64,000 bases of DNA from Conchocele bisecta (taxonomy: Eukaryota > Mollusca > Bivalvia > Lucinida > Thyasiridae), in NCBI GenBank assembly GCA_029237695.1, contig CM055265.1, positions 218,229,679 to 218,293,678 on the forward strand, read 5' to 3'. The translations under genes and the position numbers were made by a program. Below, piece by piece: positions 1-13,300 of the stretch. Within the stretch, counting starts at the first letter, position 1; every line of letters begins with the position of its first letter. The notes under the pieces were generated by a model, which worked only from the letters and a program-made list of their open reading frames with translations, was not told the DNA's origin and did no database searches.

Positions 1-163
1 TAATTTTCCGAAATCAGTGAGACTCCACAAAGCAATGCTGTTACTATTTGATGTGGCCCTGTTGTAAAATAAAATATGATAGGGTCATGGAACCTTAGAT
101 TGAACCCTGTATACATTGCTGCCATACATATAGAATCAATATACCCACACCACCAACACCAAA

Positions 164-416
164 ATATGAGACACGCCATGCGATTTGTACCTTCGGACAT
201 CTGCGTAATTTCATTAAATATGTTTAAAACAATTACAATATTTTTCATAAATAAAGTCAAAAGTTGACAACATTTTCAGAGTACATGCGGAATATAATTC
301 CGCATGTACTCTGATAATTTGAACATTTGATGCTAGTTACGGAAATTATTGTGAATTTTGTAAACATACTTCATGAAATTACGCAGATGTCCAAAATTGC
401 ATGGCTCGTCTCATAT
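164..416. mobile_element. Palindromic MITE
   Basis: Inverted arms (atgagac near 164, gtctcat near 409; GACATCTGCGTAATTTCAT and its complement) surround a perfect hairpin at 277-313 with arms CAGAGTACATGCGGAA. No coding content. Single copy in this window. Confidence 0.7.
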
Positions 417-418
417 GA

Positions 419-930
419 GCCACGACATGACGAGTACCATATCTTCAAGTTACACCAACAACCATGCAGAAATGTCACAAAATCCATCGTCAAACATTGA
501 TGAGGATTTCAGTATGAATGAAGTATAGATGGTTGACCGATGTTACGCTTAGTACAATACATTAGCATAGAGCTGTAAATCATGCCAAATGCAGATACTC
601 TAGTTTATTTCTGTATGCAGAAATACGATTTTGTCATTTGCCTTTTAATGGAGGCATCATGAACATTTCTCCAACTCATTATCAAGCTGTGTTGGCCTTG
701 ATCAGACTGCGTGGATGCCTCCTTTCCACCCATGTTAAATTCCCATAGACAATGAATTTTTCGCAACAAAATCTTTATTTGACCAAATTTCTTGAAATAA
801 AAAGAAGGCAATTGATAAAATTTATTATTATCGAAAATATCTAGTTTTTTCATTGTTTTTATGGCCATAAAATTTTGGAAGCTTTCGTGAAACAGACAGT
901 AATCTGTTTCCTCACTATCTGGGCATATCT
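419..930. other. Intergenic or intronic stretch with repeat fragments
   Basis: No exon of IFT88 or other gene seen. Around 690-715 there is a fragment resembling the GATCAGACTGCG repeat. Around 733-786 there is a fragment (CATGTTAAATTCCCATAGAC) shared with 48815-48835 and with the foldback at 50233-50729. Confidence 0.4.
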
Positions 931-1127
931 GGGGGCCATTTCACTAAACTTTGCACGACTAATATGTTCGTAAGTGCAAACTTATGATAGTCTGTAAATT
1001 TCACATTACATTGTTTTCTTGTGAACAATTATTGGATTTACATTTATTGAGCATAGGCTGCATATGCAGCCTATGCTCAATAAATGTAAATCCAACAATA
1101 GAAATTTACAGACGATCCTAAATTTTC
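931..1127. mobile_element. Palindromic MITE, 'TTTCACTAAACTT' family, copy 1
   Basis: The central perfect palindrome 1032-1095 has arms TTGGATTTACATTTATTGAG and is centred on CATATG. Outer arms carry ACTAAACTTTGCACGACTAA and CAGACGATCCTAAATTT. Other copies lie at 26611-26850, 30246-30481, 34270-34475, 52426-52663, 54799-55028 and 59577-59815. The right end lies about 150 bases from IFT88 coding exon 12. Confidence 0.8.
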
Positions 1128-1282
1128 ACTATGAAGGGCCTCAGAGTCCCAGAGTATTCAAGGCCGGTGCTGTGTATGCCCAGGTACAGCTAAGTACTCA
1201 TGTATGTGCAGGTACAGCCAAGTACTCATGTATGTGGAGGTACAGGCCAGTACTTGTGTATGTTTCTCAGTCAGGTACTCAC

Positions 1283-1369
1283 GAGGAAGTAGAGGAAGGA
1301 GAGATTGGTGGCCGCCGTACACGCAACCTTCGAGTCCTTCTTCTCAAACGACTTCAGGGTCTCGATCGC
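1283..1369 (-). CDS. IFT88: IFT88 coding exon 12 (last exon inside the window)
   Basis: 87 bases (29 codons), phase 0 to 0, acceptor gacctctgcag and donor gtgagt. It encodes AIETLKSFEKKDSKVACTAA then TNLSFLYFL, continuing the TPR begun in the previous exon (KQKDFNQ|AIETL). It is separated from exon 11 by a 4.1-kb intron filled by a mobile element. No match to the next segment of the family (GKDFAQAS...) was found between base 1 and 1282. Confidence 0.92.
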
Positions 1370-4300
1370 CTGCAGAGGTCACAGGGGGTCAAAATAAATA
1401 TTCAGGTCACGGGAGGTCATCATGAAATTGAATATTCATGGATGTAAAAAACACCTGAATGGCAACCAGCATTGGCCCTGGGGCATAGAATTGATTCAAT
1501 CAAAAGTAATGCTGGTCTACAAGATGATGGTCTCAGGTCACGTGTTAACGCTGTAAAAACTGATTCTCAGACCATAAAACCTCCCACATACCGCTCCAAA
1601 TCAAACAAGAGCTGTAGGAGAACAGCATAGCTCGACTACGAGGGTTGTCGATGTACACATAGCTTGACAAATACGGTGGCTGCGGCCTGCATAAAAACCT
1701 TAACCAAGGTTGACTAAAAACATTAACCAAGGGAAACTAGAAATGTGGCCTGTCGGCACACGAATACCCCCACTGGCAGCCAAAGAAAACGAGGCATTTT
1801 TGATTATAAGCCATTTAGCCGAGCGTTAAGGTTTCAAACGCATCAAGTCTGTGACCTTGACCCTGGGCATAATGTGATAATCCATGCATCGGTGTAGAAG
1901 ATATAGAGCGGAAGGGAATTTCAATAGGTTTGATCTTTGACCTTCAACTATGACCTTGGACGTAGGTGCGTGGTTATTGATCGAGACACACCTTCTCATC
2001 CCGAGAAACATTTGTGCCAAGGAATTTGATAATCCATGCATCGGTGTAGAAGATATAGTGCGGAAGGGAATTTCAATAGGTTTGACCTTTGACCTTCAAC
2101 TGTGACCTTGACCTTCGACGTAGGTGCGTGGTTATTGATTGCGACACACCTTCTCATCATGAGAAACATTTGTGCCAAGCCATTTGATAATCCATGCATC
2201 GGTGTAGAAGATATAGAGCAGAAGGGAATTTCAATAGGTTTGACCTTTGACCTTCAACTGTGACCTTGGACGTAGGTGCGTGGTTAGCAATTTGATAATC
2301 CATGCATCAGTGTAGAAGATATAGAGCGGAAGGGAATTTCAATAGGTTTGACCTTTGACCTTCAACTGTGACCTTGACCTTGGACGTAGGTGCATGGTTA
2401 TTGATCGCGACACACCTTCTCATCATGAGAAACATTTGTGCCAAGCCATTTGATAATTCATGCATCGGTGTAGAAGACATAGATCGGAAGGGAATTTCAA
2501 TAGGTTTGACCTTTGACCTTCAACAGTGACCTTGGACGTAGGTGCGTGGTTATTGATCGCGACACACCTTCTCATCGTGAGAAACATTTGTGCCAAGCCA
2601 TTTGGGAATTTCAATATTTTTGACCTTTGACCTTCAACTGTGACCTTGACCTTGGATGTAGGTGCGTGGTTATTGATCGCGACACACCTTCTCATCCTGA
2701 GAAACATTTGTGCCAAGGCATTTGATAATCCATGCATCGGTGTAGAAGATATAGAGCGGAAGGGAATTTCAATAGGTTTGACCTTTGACTTCAACTGTGA
2801 CCTTGACCTTGGACGTAGGTGCGTGGTTATTGATTGCGACACACCTTCTCATCATGAGAACCATTTGTGCCAAGCCATTTGATAATCCATGCATCGGTGT
2901 AGAAGATATAGAGCGGAAGGGAATTTCAATAGGTTTGACCTTTGACCTTCAACTGTGACCTTGGACGTAGGTGCGTGGTTAGCAATTTGATAATCCATGC
3001 ATCGGTGTAGAAGATATAGAGCGGAAGGGAATTTCAATAGGTTTGACCTTTGACCTTCAACTGTGACCTTGACCTTGGACGTAGGTGCATGGTTATTGAT
3101 CGCGACACACCTTCTCATCATGAGAAACATTTGTGCCAAGCCATTTGATAATCCATGCATCGGTGTAGAAGATATAGAGCGGAAGGGAATTTCAATAGGT
3201 TTGACCTTTGACCTTCAACAGTGACCTTGACCTTGGACGTAGGTGCGTGGTTTTCCAAGTATGGTTGCTGTAGGCCCAGGAGTATTCCATATACAAGCTT
3301 GACTAAAAACCGTAACCAAGGGGAGATAACTAAGTAATCCAAGGATAAAAGTAGGTCAAGGTCAAATATAGGTCAGGGATTATTGATGTACATCACTAGG
3401 AGATGAAGTTGTCCAAGTATGGTTGATGTAGGCCCAGAAGTATTCCATATACAAGCTTGACTATAAACATTAACCAAGTAATTCAAGGTTAAATGTAGGT
3501 GAAGGTAAAATAAAGGTCAGGGGTTATTGATGTACATCCCTATGAGAAAAAGTTATCCAAGTATGGTGTCTGTATGCACAATAGTATTCCATCTACAAGC
3601 TTGACTAAAAACTTTAACCAAGGTTGAGTAAAAACCTTAACCAAGGGGAATTAAGTAAGTAATTTAAGGTTAAATGTAGTCAAGGTCAATATAGGTCAGG
3701 GGTTGTTGATGTACATCACTAGGAGATGAAGTTGTCCAAGTATGGTTGGTGTAGGGCCATGAGTATTCCATCTACAAGCTTGACTAAAAACCTTAACCAA
3801 AGAGAATTAAGTAAGTAATTAAAGAGGAAATGTAGGTCAAGGTCAAATATAGATCAGGGGTTATTGATGTACATCACTATGAGAAAAGGTTGTCCAATTA
3901 TGGTGTCTGTATGCACAATAGTATTCCATGTACAAGCTTGAGTAAAAAGCTTAACCAAGGTCGAGTAAAAAGCTTAACCAAGGGGAATTAAGTAAGTAAT
4001 TCAAGGTTAAATGTAGGTCAAGGTCAACTATAGGTCAGGGGTTGTTGATGCACATCACTAGGAGATGAAGTTGTCCAAGTATGGTTGGTGTAGGGCCAGG
4101 AGTATTCCATCTACAAGCTTGACTAAAACCGTTAACAAAGGGGAATTAAGTAATTCAAGAGGAAATGTAGGTCAAGGTCAAATATAGATCAGGGGTTGTT
4201 GATGTACATCACTAGGAGATGAAGTTGTCCAAGTATGGTGGGTGTAGGGCCAGTAGTATTCCATATAGAAGGTTGATTAAAAACCTTAACCAAAAGGAAT

Positions 4301-7300
4301 TAAGTAAGTAATTGAAGAGGAAATGTAAGTCAAGGTCAAATATAGATCAGGGGTTATTAATGTACATACCTATGAGAAAAGGTTGTCGAAGTATGGTGTC
4401 TGGATGCACAATAGTATTCAATGTACAAGCTTGAAAACAAAACTTAACCAAGGTTGACTAAAAACCTTAACCAAGGGGAATTAAGTAAGTAATTCAAGAG
4501 GAAATGTAGGTGAATGGTCAAATATATATCAGTGGGGTTATTGAGTGCATCACTAGGAGATGAAGTTGTCTAAGTATGGTGGGTGTAGGGCCAGTAGTAT
4601 TGCATATACAAACTTGACTAAAAACCTTAACCAAGGTTGACTAAAAACCTTAACCAAGGGGAATTAACCAAGTAATTCAAGAGGAAATGTAGGTCAAGGT
4701 CAAATATAGATCAGGGGTTATTGATGTACATCACTAGGAGATGAAGTTGTCCAAGTATGGTGGGTGTAGGGCCAGTAGTATTGCATATACAAGCTTGACT
4801 AAAAACCTTAACCAAGGCATGACGGTGACGCCGACGCCGGGGTGATAACATAAGCTCTACTTATTCTTCGAATAGTCGAGCTAAAAATACATGGATATCG
4901 CCTAATTTAATCAATGAACAGAAACCATAAACATGGACATGAATATCCTTCAATCACAAGGACAATTTGTACAGATAACATGTTAGTTAATCATGATGAT
5001 GTGTTTATGCACTAAATGTAATCTAACATGTGTTGATTGAATACGATATTTATAAAACTGGTTAACTGTGTTCATAAGACACGAGGCTTTGCCAAAGCGT
5101 TGTTTCTTTTGAACACAGATAAACGTGTTAATGAATATCATATAAAACCTTTCAACACCACTTGCCTGTATAATGGTATTGGCAAACAGTGTAGATCCAG
5201 ATGAGATAGTTCGTGACGAGCCGTCTCATCAGGATCTGCACTTTTTGCAAGTAAATTTCATATTTTCGACAACAAAAACACCCCCTTTTAATAAATGGAC
5301 TGATCTGAAAATAATTTTGTGACGGTTGGATTGGTTGCAAAATTAACATGTCAAATTCCATTTCAGGGTGAAACGTTTAACCTCCAGTAAAAACCTCTAT
5401 AATAGTGACAACATGGAAGATTACCGACTGTGGACAACATATAACAGCCATTGCACATTCTGCTGTTCTAACATGGCTGTATTGTAAGTTACCCATACCT
5501 GGTTGAAATCCTTCTGTTTGAGGAACATGATGGCCTTGTCAATCTCAAGGTCATGGGCAAGGTCAATATACTGGGAGCTCTTGGTTTGGTCCACACACCA
5601 GTCGTAGCCCGCGTCAAAGTTCACCTCAACGGCCGGGGAAATGATCTTCGCGGCCGTCTTAATGCAGTTCTCCGCTTCATATTTCCTGTAACACAACATT
5701 TCAACTGACAGCCACCAGTCAAACACACAGTTAATAGAAAAAAGAAAGTATGCTGTTGGCCTTTAAAAATGTGTAAATAGTTAATTAGGAACGCAAGTCT
5801 ACAAATATGTGTAAGAACCATATTATGGGCAATGTGTGTAATTGTATAGCTTTATTAATACAACACCAGCTAACATGTACATACTGGTGGATAACTGGCA
5901 TGGCAGACGTAATGAATAAAACCATGTGCTGTTGCGTTTACTGTAGCATGAAAACATTTGGTCTGTTTAAAGTGCATGGAGTCCGAAGAACAAACGTTAA
6001 ACAAACCCAATGTTTTTTGTACAACAGTAAACGCAACTGCCCATGGTTTATTATTTACATTGCATTTTCGGATAGTTTCAAAAATGTAAATAACCAAATA
6101 CCACAATTATAATTGTTTTACATCATTTTGTCAAAATTCATAGAACAGCGACATTGCTGGTCAATAGCGTGACGTTATTGACAACGCCAATGAACGTTTC
6201 AATGTATCAATAAATGATATAATATATATAAAGTGAATATAAGAGTGACAGAAGTTACCTCTCCCTCTCTATCTGGCGGAGGGAGTCGTTCTTGATCATC
6301 TCCAGTACCAGGTTGTACTGCTTGTCCTCCTACAAAAGATAGCACTCGCTCAATTGCTGGAGATATAAAATTAAGGCCTATTAAATAGGCACATTTATAT
6401 TAACCCTTACACCGCTATCTTGACATGACCAGTGAAGACCCTGATCAGACTGCATGGATGCGCAAGTTAGATCTGCCCTGTCACAAAAGCAAATAGGCCA
6501 GTTTTGTCAGATCATGGTCCTTGGACATCAACTGCTAGAAAGCGGAAACAACAATTGTTGTCTGCTGTTGTTTTATATTCTTTCTTACTAAAAACATGGT
6601 TTGACAGCACTTTCCATGGAAAATTATTTAAAAATGCTGTCAAATCATGTTTTAACCCTTCGACCACTATCTTATTTTTTTTGTCGTCTGCTATTTATTT
6701 TCTATTTGTATTTTTATCATCAAAAACAGCACTTTAGAATAATTTACAACATGCTTTTGAAGTGCTGTCAAACCATGTTTTTTATTGAGAAATAAGGCAA
6801 GATATAAAAGCAACAGCAGACGACAATTGTGTGGAGCAGTCTAAGGGTTAAGCAAAACACTTTGCAGCTAGACATAACTGTCTGGGTGTGTGGTTGTGAA
6901 TACCGCAGTGGGTGCAGTGACCATCGTGACCAACCGATTGAACAGACCAATGCATTAAATATACCTGAAAGTATTACCAATTAAGAAAATAAAATAAATT
7001 AAAAGACTGTTCTTTACTCGCTGTTATAAGGGAATGTTAGGTCGTGGAGCTTTAACCCTGTCAACACCACAGACCTGTGTAGTGGTATTGGCAAAAAGTG
7101 TAGATCCAGATGAGCCATCAGGATCTGCTCTTTTTGCAAGTAATTTTCATGTTTTTGAGAACTAAAACACACTCCTTTTCATAAGGTTAGCTTGATTGAA
7201 AAATTAACATATCGACATCCATTCCATTAAGTTAGGGGTGAAAGGGTTAAGAAAATAAAATAAATGAAATACTTGTTTTACTCAATGTTATAAGGGATTA

Positions 7301-10300
7301 TAAGGGCGATACAACGATCTCAACGTGTTTTACAAACGACACATAGTGTGGCAGGTATTTAACCCTTTCACCCCTAAGTAACTGGAATGGAGTTTTATAT
7401 GTTAATTTCCTGACCATTCCAATTGTTAGAAAATCATTTTCTGACTAATCCATTTATGAAAAGGGGGTGTTTTTGTTCTCAAAAATATGAAAATTACTTG
7501 CAAAAGTGCAGATGCTGATGAGACGGCTTGTGACCATGAAAATTACTTGCAAAAAGTGCAGATGCTGATGAGACGGCTCGTGACGAGCCGTCTCATCAGC
7601 ATCTGCACTTTTTGCAAGTAATTTTCATATTTTTGAGAACAAAAACACCCCCTTTTAATAAATGGACTAGTCTGAAAATAATTTTGTGACGATTGGATTG
7701 GTTGCAAAATTAACATGTCAAATTCCATTTCAGGGTGAAATGGTTAAAAAAATCCCTTCTGTAAGACCCTCTATAATAGTGACAACAGGGAAGATTACCG
7801 ACTCGTGTACAACATATAACAGCCATTACACATTCTGCTGTTCTAACATCTGAATCTACACGTTTTGCAAATACCACTATACAGGCCTGAGGTGTTGAAA
7901 GGGTTAATAATGAAAATAATGAGCTTAATGGCACAGACGAATGTCATTTAGGCAGGTATTTAAACAAACCCCGTGTGGTAGGTATTTATCCTCGTCGTCC
8001 ATTTTCAGGTCGACGGTCAGCAACTTCTGGAAGGCTCGCTTCATCTTCTCGCGGTCTCCGAGGGCGAAGTAACACAGGATCAGATTGAAGCCGGTCTTGA
8101 AGCTGGGAGCCTCGGACATGATGTGCTCGAAGGACGTGATCGCGTCGTTGTACTGGCCCATCTTCACAAACACGATACCCACGTTCTGCATGATCTTCGT
8201 CCTGGTAACCATGGTGATATGTTTAGTTAACATATACTTTATTTTATGTTTTCCATTGTTCTCAATAAAACATGCTTTGACACCACTTCAGAATCATTTC
8301 CAATGGAAATGATTCTAAACTGGTGTCAGACCATGTTTTTATTCAGAAAGAAGATAAAATGTAAAACAACAGCAGACAAGGTCGTGATTTGCATATGTAT
8401 GAGGTATCATGAAAATATTCTTAATGGTTTACAGCCTATGGACCTTAAACAACAAGACGAACATGGATGGACGACAGTAAAACGATGCCACTCAATAAAT
8501 AAACAATGCATGAATGGCTGTACGCATGAATGGACAAACAAATAAACATCATATATGATCACCGACACTCTCCGCAAGCATGGTCCACAAAAATACTTCT
8601 AACCTCATCTCCTTGTGCGAGTTTGGCACTTGGTCGAGAGACATCCTGTAGAACTTGATGGCCTTCGGGTAGTTTTTCTGCTTGAAGTAGATGTTGCCCA
8701 TGTTCACCTTCAGACGACCTACAAGGGTACAGGAAAGGATGTCACATTTCCTCGAAGGGGAGAAATCTGAGAAAACCAGAATATTTTATACTGTTCAATT
8801 ACACATTATTGAATAGGAACAAATCAGTTATCAGTGAAATACACCATTGTAAGCTGTTTATCTGACACCCATTTAATGGATTAAATTGACAAATTAAACA
8901 ATAATTTTTGAACGCATATAATTATGAAAGGTGAACTTTTTCTCACAAGGGAAAAACATTTCCCTTAGCGTGGAATGGCGCCCTATATCTCCATATATTT
9001 CAGTCAAGAATTCAGGAATCACAATATTTCTTTCACACATATAGAGGTTTAATAACAGACCCCATTTTCAAGAGCTGGAGATAGATATACAACATTTTAG
9101 TGATAAATCCATTAAACCTGTATAAGGCGTTTATAGAGGCCAGCGGATCCAGGATTTCGAGTTAGGGGGGGCGTATACTTAGACTATAATATCGATAGCT
9201 TGATTATCGTAGCTCGGGATAGCGCTAGGGGTGTCCTTTCCTGCGTTCTGGCGCATTTTGGAGCAAAAATATTGACACTGTCACAGTATGTACGTAGAAA
9301 CGTGCTTTGTAACTTGGCGAATTTTATGGGGGAGCGCGCCGGGTCCGCCCCGCCCCCTGAATCCGCCAATGGAGGCGTATACTGACCGGCATTGCTGAAC
9401 ATCTTGTTCTTGACGATCACCTGGTACGTGTTGAGGGCCTCGTTGTACATCTCGCTGGCTGCGTACTGATTCGCCAAGTTGAACAGCACCTGTGGCCACG
9501 ATATAACATGATCTGATAATCTACTCGATGTCATGCTTGAAAGTGAAAGTGAATGGGTTTAACGTCCCAGCAACAGCTAAGGTGATATAGAGACATTTTA
9601 AAGTCTCATTCGATAGACCCGTGGGATGGAAATACTATGAAAGTATTTTTGATGCCTAAGGGAGGTTTGAACCCACAACCTCCTGATAGGAAATCAGGTG
9701 TTCTAACCCCTAGGCCACAACCCATCCCATGTCATGCTTGAAATTCATTCAAACCACACGTTAAATCAATGACGATGTGAAACAAGAAATAAGTAACACT
9801 GATGGGAGAAAAATGTTAACACAAATGGATGGTCATGTAAAGCCAGGCGAATGGGTCCGATCCCGTTTTAACCTGCTGCATTGGGGGGAAAATCCCAAGA
9901 TCAGAACGGAACAATTACATACAGAAAAAAATATTCAGCCCTGAAATTAGAATAACCCGACCTGGTGCCAGGTCCATACCACACCAAAGTCACTTGGCCC
10001 CTTCCTCTAAAATAGGATTACGAATAATCGTAATACTCAGTGATTACTCACATAAGGGGTATAACCAGATTCAACTGTCACATACAAAATGCCAATGACA
10101 TATGTGAGGGTCAAACCAGGTCTCCAGTCGGAATTCCGGTAACCCGATCATTAAATTACCGATCGCATGCTCCCACCTGCCATTGTATGGGGGAGAGGAC
10201 GGCACTTTTTGACAAAAACCCACTACCCATGCAATTAAACATTCATTTCTTCGACCCACAACCCATTAATATACAATTCAGGTGCATTCAATTCCGCCCA

Positions 10301-13300
10301 TATGACCGATTCTGGAATCGCCCTAAGTGGAGGTTTCTCCGGTAAATACCTAAATAGTGCGAGACTACATAAAGTACATGTACACTATTACCTGGGTGAG
10401 TATAAAACTCTCTGAGCTAGCTCTCAACCAATCAAACTTCCTGATTTGGAACATGAGATTTTGAGGGAGGAGCTCAGACAGTGATATTGTCACAAACGGC
10501 AAGCATGAGATTGAAGTACATTCTCAGACAGTGATATAATCCCGAGTAGCAGGTTAACTCACCGAGTATGTAAGGTCAAGGTTGATCTGGTCGCCAACGG
10601 AATTCTGTTCACGCTGCCGTACGAGTACACGTTCCTTCCGCCCCGCCTCCTTCGCTTTCTCCAGTGCCTGGTATATGACACACATGATTGGTCAATACAG
10701 GCTCAATAGGGCGGGGTCTGGTGGTGGGAGACGTGATTGGTCAATACAGGCTCAATAGGGTGGGATCTAGTAGTGGGACACATGATTGGTCAATACAGGC
10801 TCAATAGGGTGGGATCTAGTAGTGGGACACATGATTGGTCAATACAGGCTCAATAGGGTGGCGTCTGGTGGTGGGAGACACATGATTGGTCAATACAAGC
10901 TCAATAGGGCGGGGCCTGGAGATGGGAGACACATGGTTGGTCTATAGAGACTCAATAGGACGGGGCCTGGTGGTAGGGGACACATGATTGGTCAATACAG
11001 GCTCAATAGAGCGGGGGTCTAGAGGTGGGAGACACGTGATTGGTCAATACAGGCTCAATAGGGCGGGGCCTGGTGATGGGAGTCACAGGATTGGTTAATG
11101 CAGGCTCAATAGGGCGGGGTCTGGTGGTGAGATACATGTGATTGGTCAATAGGACAGGGCCTGGTGATAAGAGACATGTGATTGGTCAAACATGCTCAAT
11201 AGCACGGGGCCTAGTGATTCTAATGTGTCACATTAAAACTGATTCTCAGACCATAAAATATTCCACATACACCTCCAAAGCGAAAAACTCGGCATGACAG
11301 TTTCATTGAAGGCTGTGATAGAAATTTGCTTTATGGCTGTTCTGACCAGTGTAGACCCAGACCAGTCTGATCAGGGTCTGCACTGTTCCTGATTCAGAGT
11401 GAAACAACATGCATCAAACAAACATTATAAATCCTTATCCACTGCCTACAAATGCCATAAGTCAATTCTTTCCAGTGACAGCCACAATGACGAACCAGTG
11501 ACAGATGGGAGGACATTGTGGCATATAACTACCAGAGCCATCTCCCCGCGACTGTTGGCAAAACAACTCTCCTCGATCAGCTCGTTCACTTTCTTCTCTA
11601 GCTGCCGGATTTTCTCCTCGGGACTGGAGGAAACAGAAATCAATAAGCCACATGTTGGAAAACAACAACAACAACAGAAGTTACATTAATAACCCTAAAT
11701 ATTTGGATACACATTATTCAGAGAAACATGAACACATATTTGGTGTCCAAAAACAAAGAGTCCCAACTTTTGGGGCTAGGATGGTTGTGTTGCTCAAAAT
11801 AATTATGTATTTCAATTTGGATACAATTTGTTTTGGGAAACCCATATCATAGGGGTTTCCCAAAACAAAACGTGACTGGGTGTATAACAAGAGCTGTAGG
11901 AGAACAGCATAGCTCGACTACGAGAGTTGTCGATGTACACATAGCTTGACAAACAAGGTGGCTGCGGCCTGCATAAAAACCTTAACCAAGGTTGACTAAA
12001 AAAGTTAACCAAGGGAAATTAAGTAAGTAATTCAAGGTTAAATGTAGGTCAATGACAGATATAGGTCAGGGGTTATTGATATACATCACTAGGAGATGAA
12101 GTTTTCCAAGTATGGTTGCTGTAGGCCCAGGAGTATTCCATATACAAGCTTGACTAAAAACCTTAACCAAGGGGAAATAACTAAGTAAGCCAAGGATAAA
12201 AGTAGGTCAAGGTCAAATATAGGTCAGGGATTATTGATGTACATCACTAGGAGATGAAGTTGTCCAAGTATGGTTGATGTAGGCCCAGGAGTATTCCATA
12301 TACAAGCTTGACTATAAACATTAACCAAGTAATTCAAGGTTAAATGTAGGTGAAGGTAAAATATAGGTCAGGGTTATTGATGTACATACCTATGAGAAAA
12401 TGTTTTCCAAGTATGGTGTCTGTATGCACAATAGTATTCCATATACAAGCTTGCCTAAAAACCTTAACCAAGGTTGACTAAAAACCTTAACCAAGGGGGA
12501 TTAACTAATTAATTCAATGTTAAATGTAGGTCAAGGTGAAATATAGGTCAGGGGTTGTTGATGTACATCACTAGGAGATGAAGTTGTCCAAGTATGGTTG
12601 GTGTAGGGCCAGGAGTATTCCATCTACAAGGTTGACTAAAAACCTTAACCAAAGAGAATTAACTAAGTAATTGAAGAGGAAATGTAGGTGAAGGTCAAAT
12701 ATAGATCAGGGGTTATTGATGTACATCCCTATGAGAAAAGGTTGTCCAAGTATGGTGTCTGTATGCACAATAGTATTCCATGTACAAGCTTGAGTAAAAA
12801 CCTTAACCAAGGTTGACTAAAAACCTTAACCAAGGTGACTTAAGTAAGTAATTGAAGAGGAAATATAGGTCAAGGTGAAATATATATCAGGGGTTGTTGA
12901 TGTGCATCACTAGGAGATGAAGTTGTCCAAGTATGGTTGGTGTAGGGCCAGTAGTATTGCATATACAAGCTTGACTAAAAACCTTAAACAAGGGGAATTA
13001 ACTAAGTAATTCAAGAGGAAACGTAGGTCAAGGTCAAATGTAGGTCAAGGTCAAATATAGATCAGGGGTTATTGATGTACATCGCTGTGAGAAAAGGTTG
13101 TCCAAGTATGGTGTCTGTATGCACAATAGTATTCCATGTAGAAAGCTTGACTAAAAACCTTAACCAAGGTTGACTAAACACCTTAACCAAGGGGAATTAA
13201 CTAAGTAATACAAGGTTTAAATGTAGGTGAAAGTCAAATATAGGTCAGGGGTTGTTGATGTACATCACTCGGAGATAAAGTTGTCCAAGTATGGTTGGTG

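Larger units (their letters stand above)
1604..4887 (+). mobile_element. Array-bearing non-autonomous element (pearl/Helentron-like), copy 1
   Basis: It starts with AACAAGAGCTGTAGGAGAAC and ends with AATAGTCGAGCTAAAAA. The same ends, in the same orientation, bound the element at 11886-14468. Near the 5' end is TAGCTCGACTACGAG and near the 3' end CTTCGAATAGTCGAGCTA, a short subterminal inverted pair. The interior is two tandem arrays of different monomers. There is no ORF for a helicase or transposase. The design (unique ends, tandem core, no coding) resembles bivalve 'pearl' elements, which have been linked to Helitron/Helentron transposition; that assignment is inference. It lies in the IFT88 intron between coding exons 11 and 12. 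Confidence 0.75.

Noticed and set aside
2423..3342. Repeated minus-strand frames (NNHAPTSKVKVTVEGQRSNLLK)
   Set aside because: Translation of the 160-bp tandem monomers; interrupted, rearranged and without a start shared between units.
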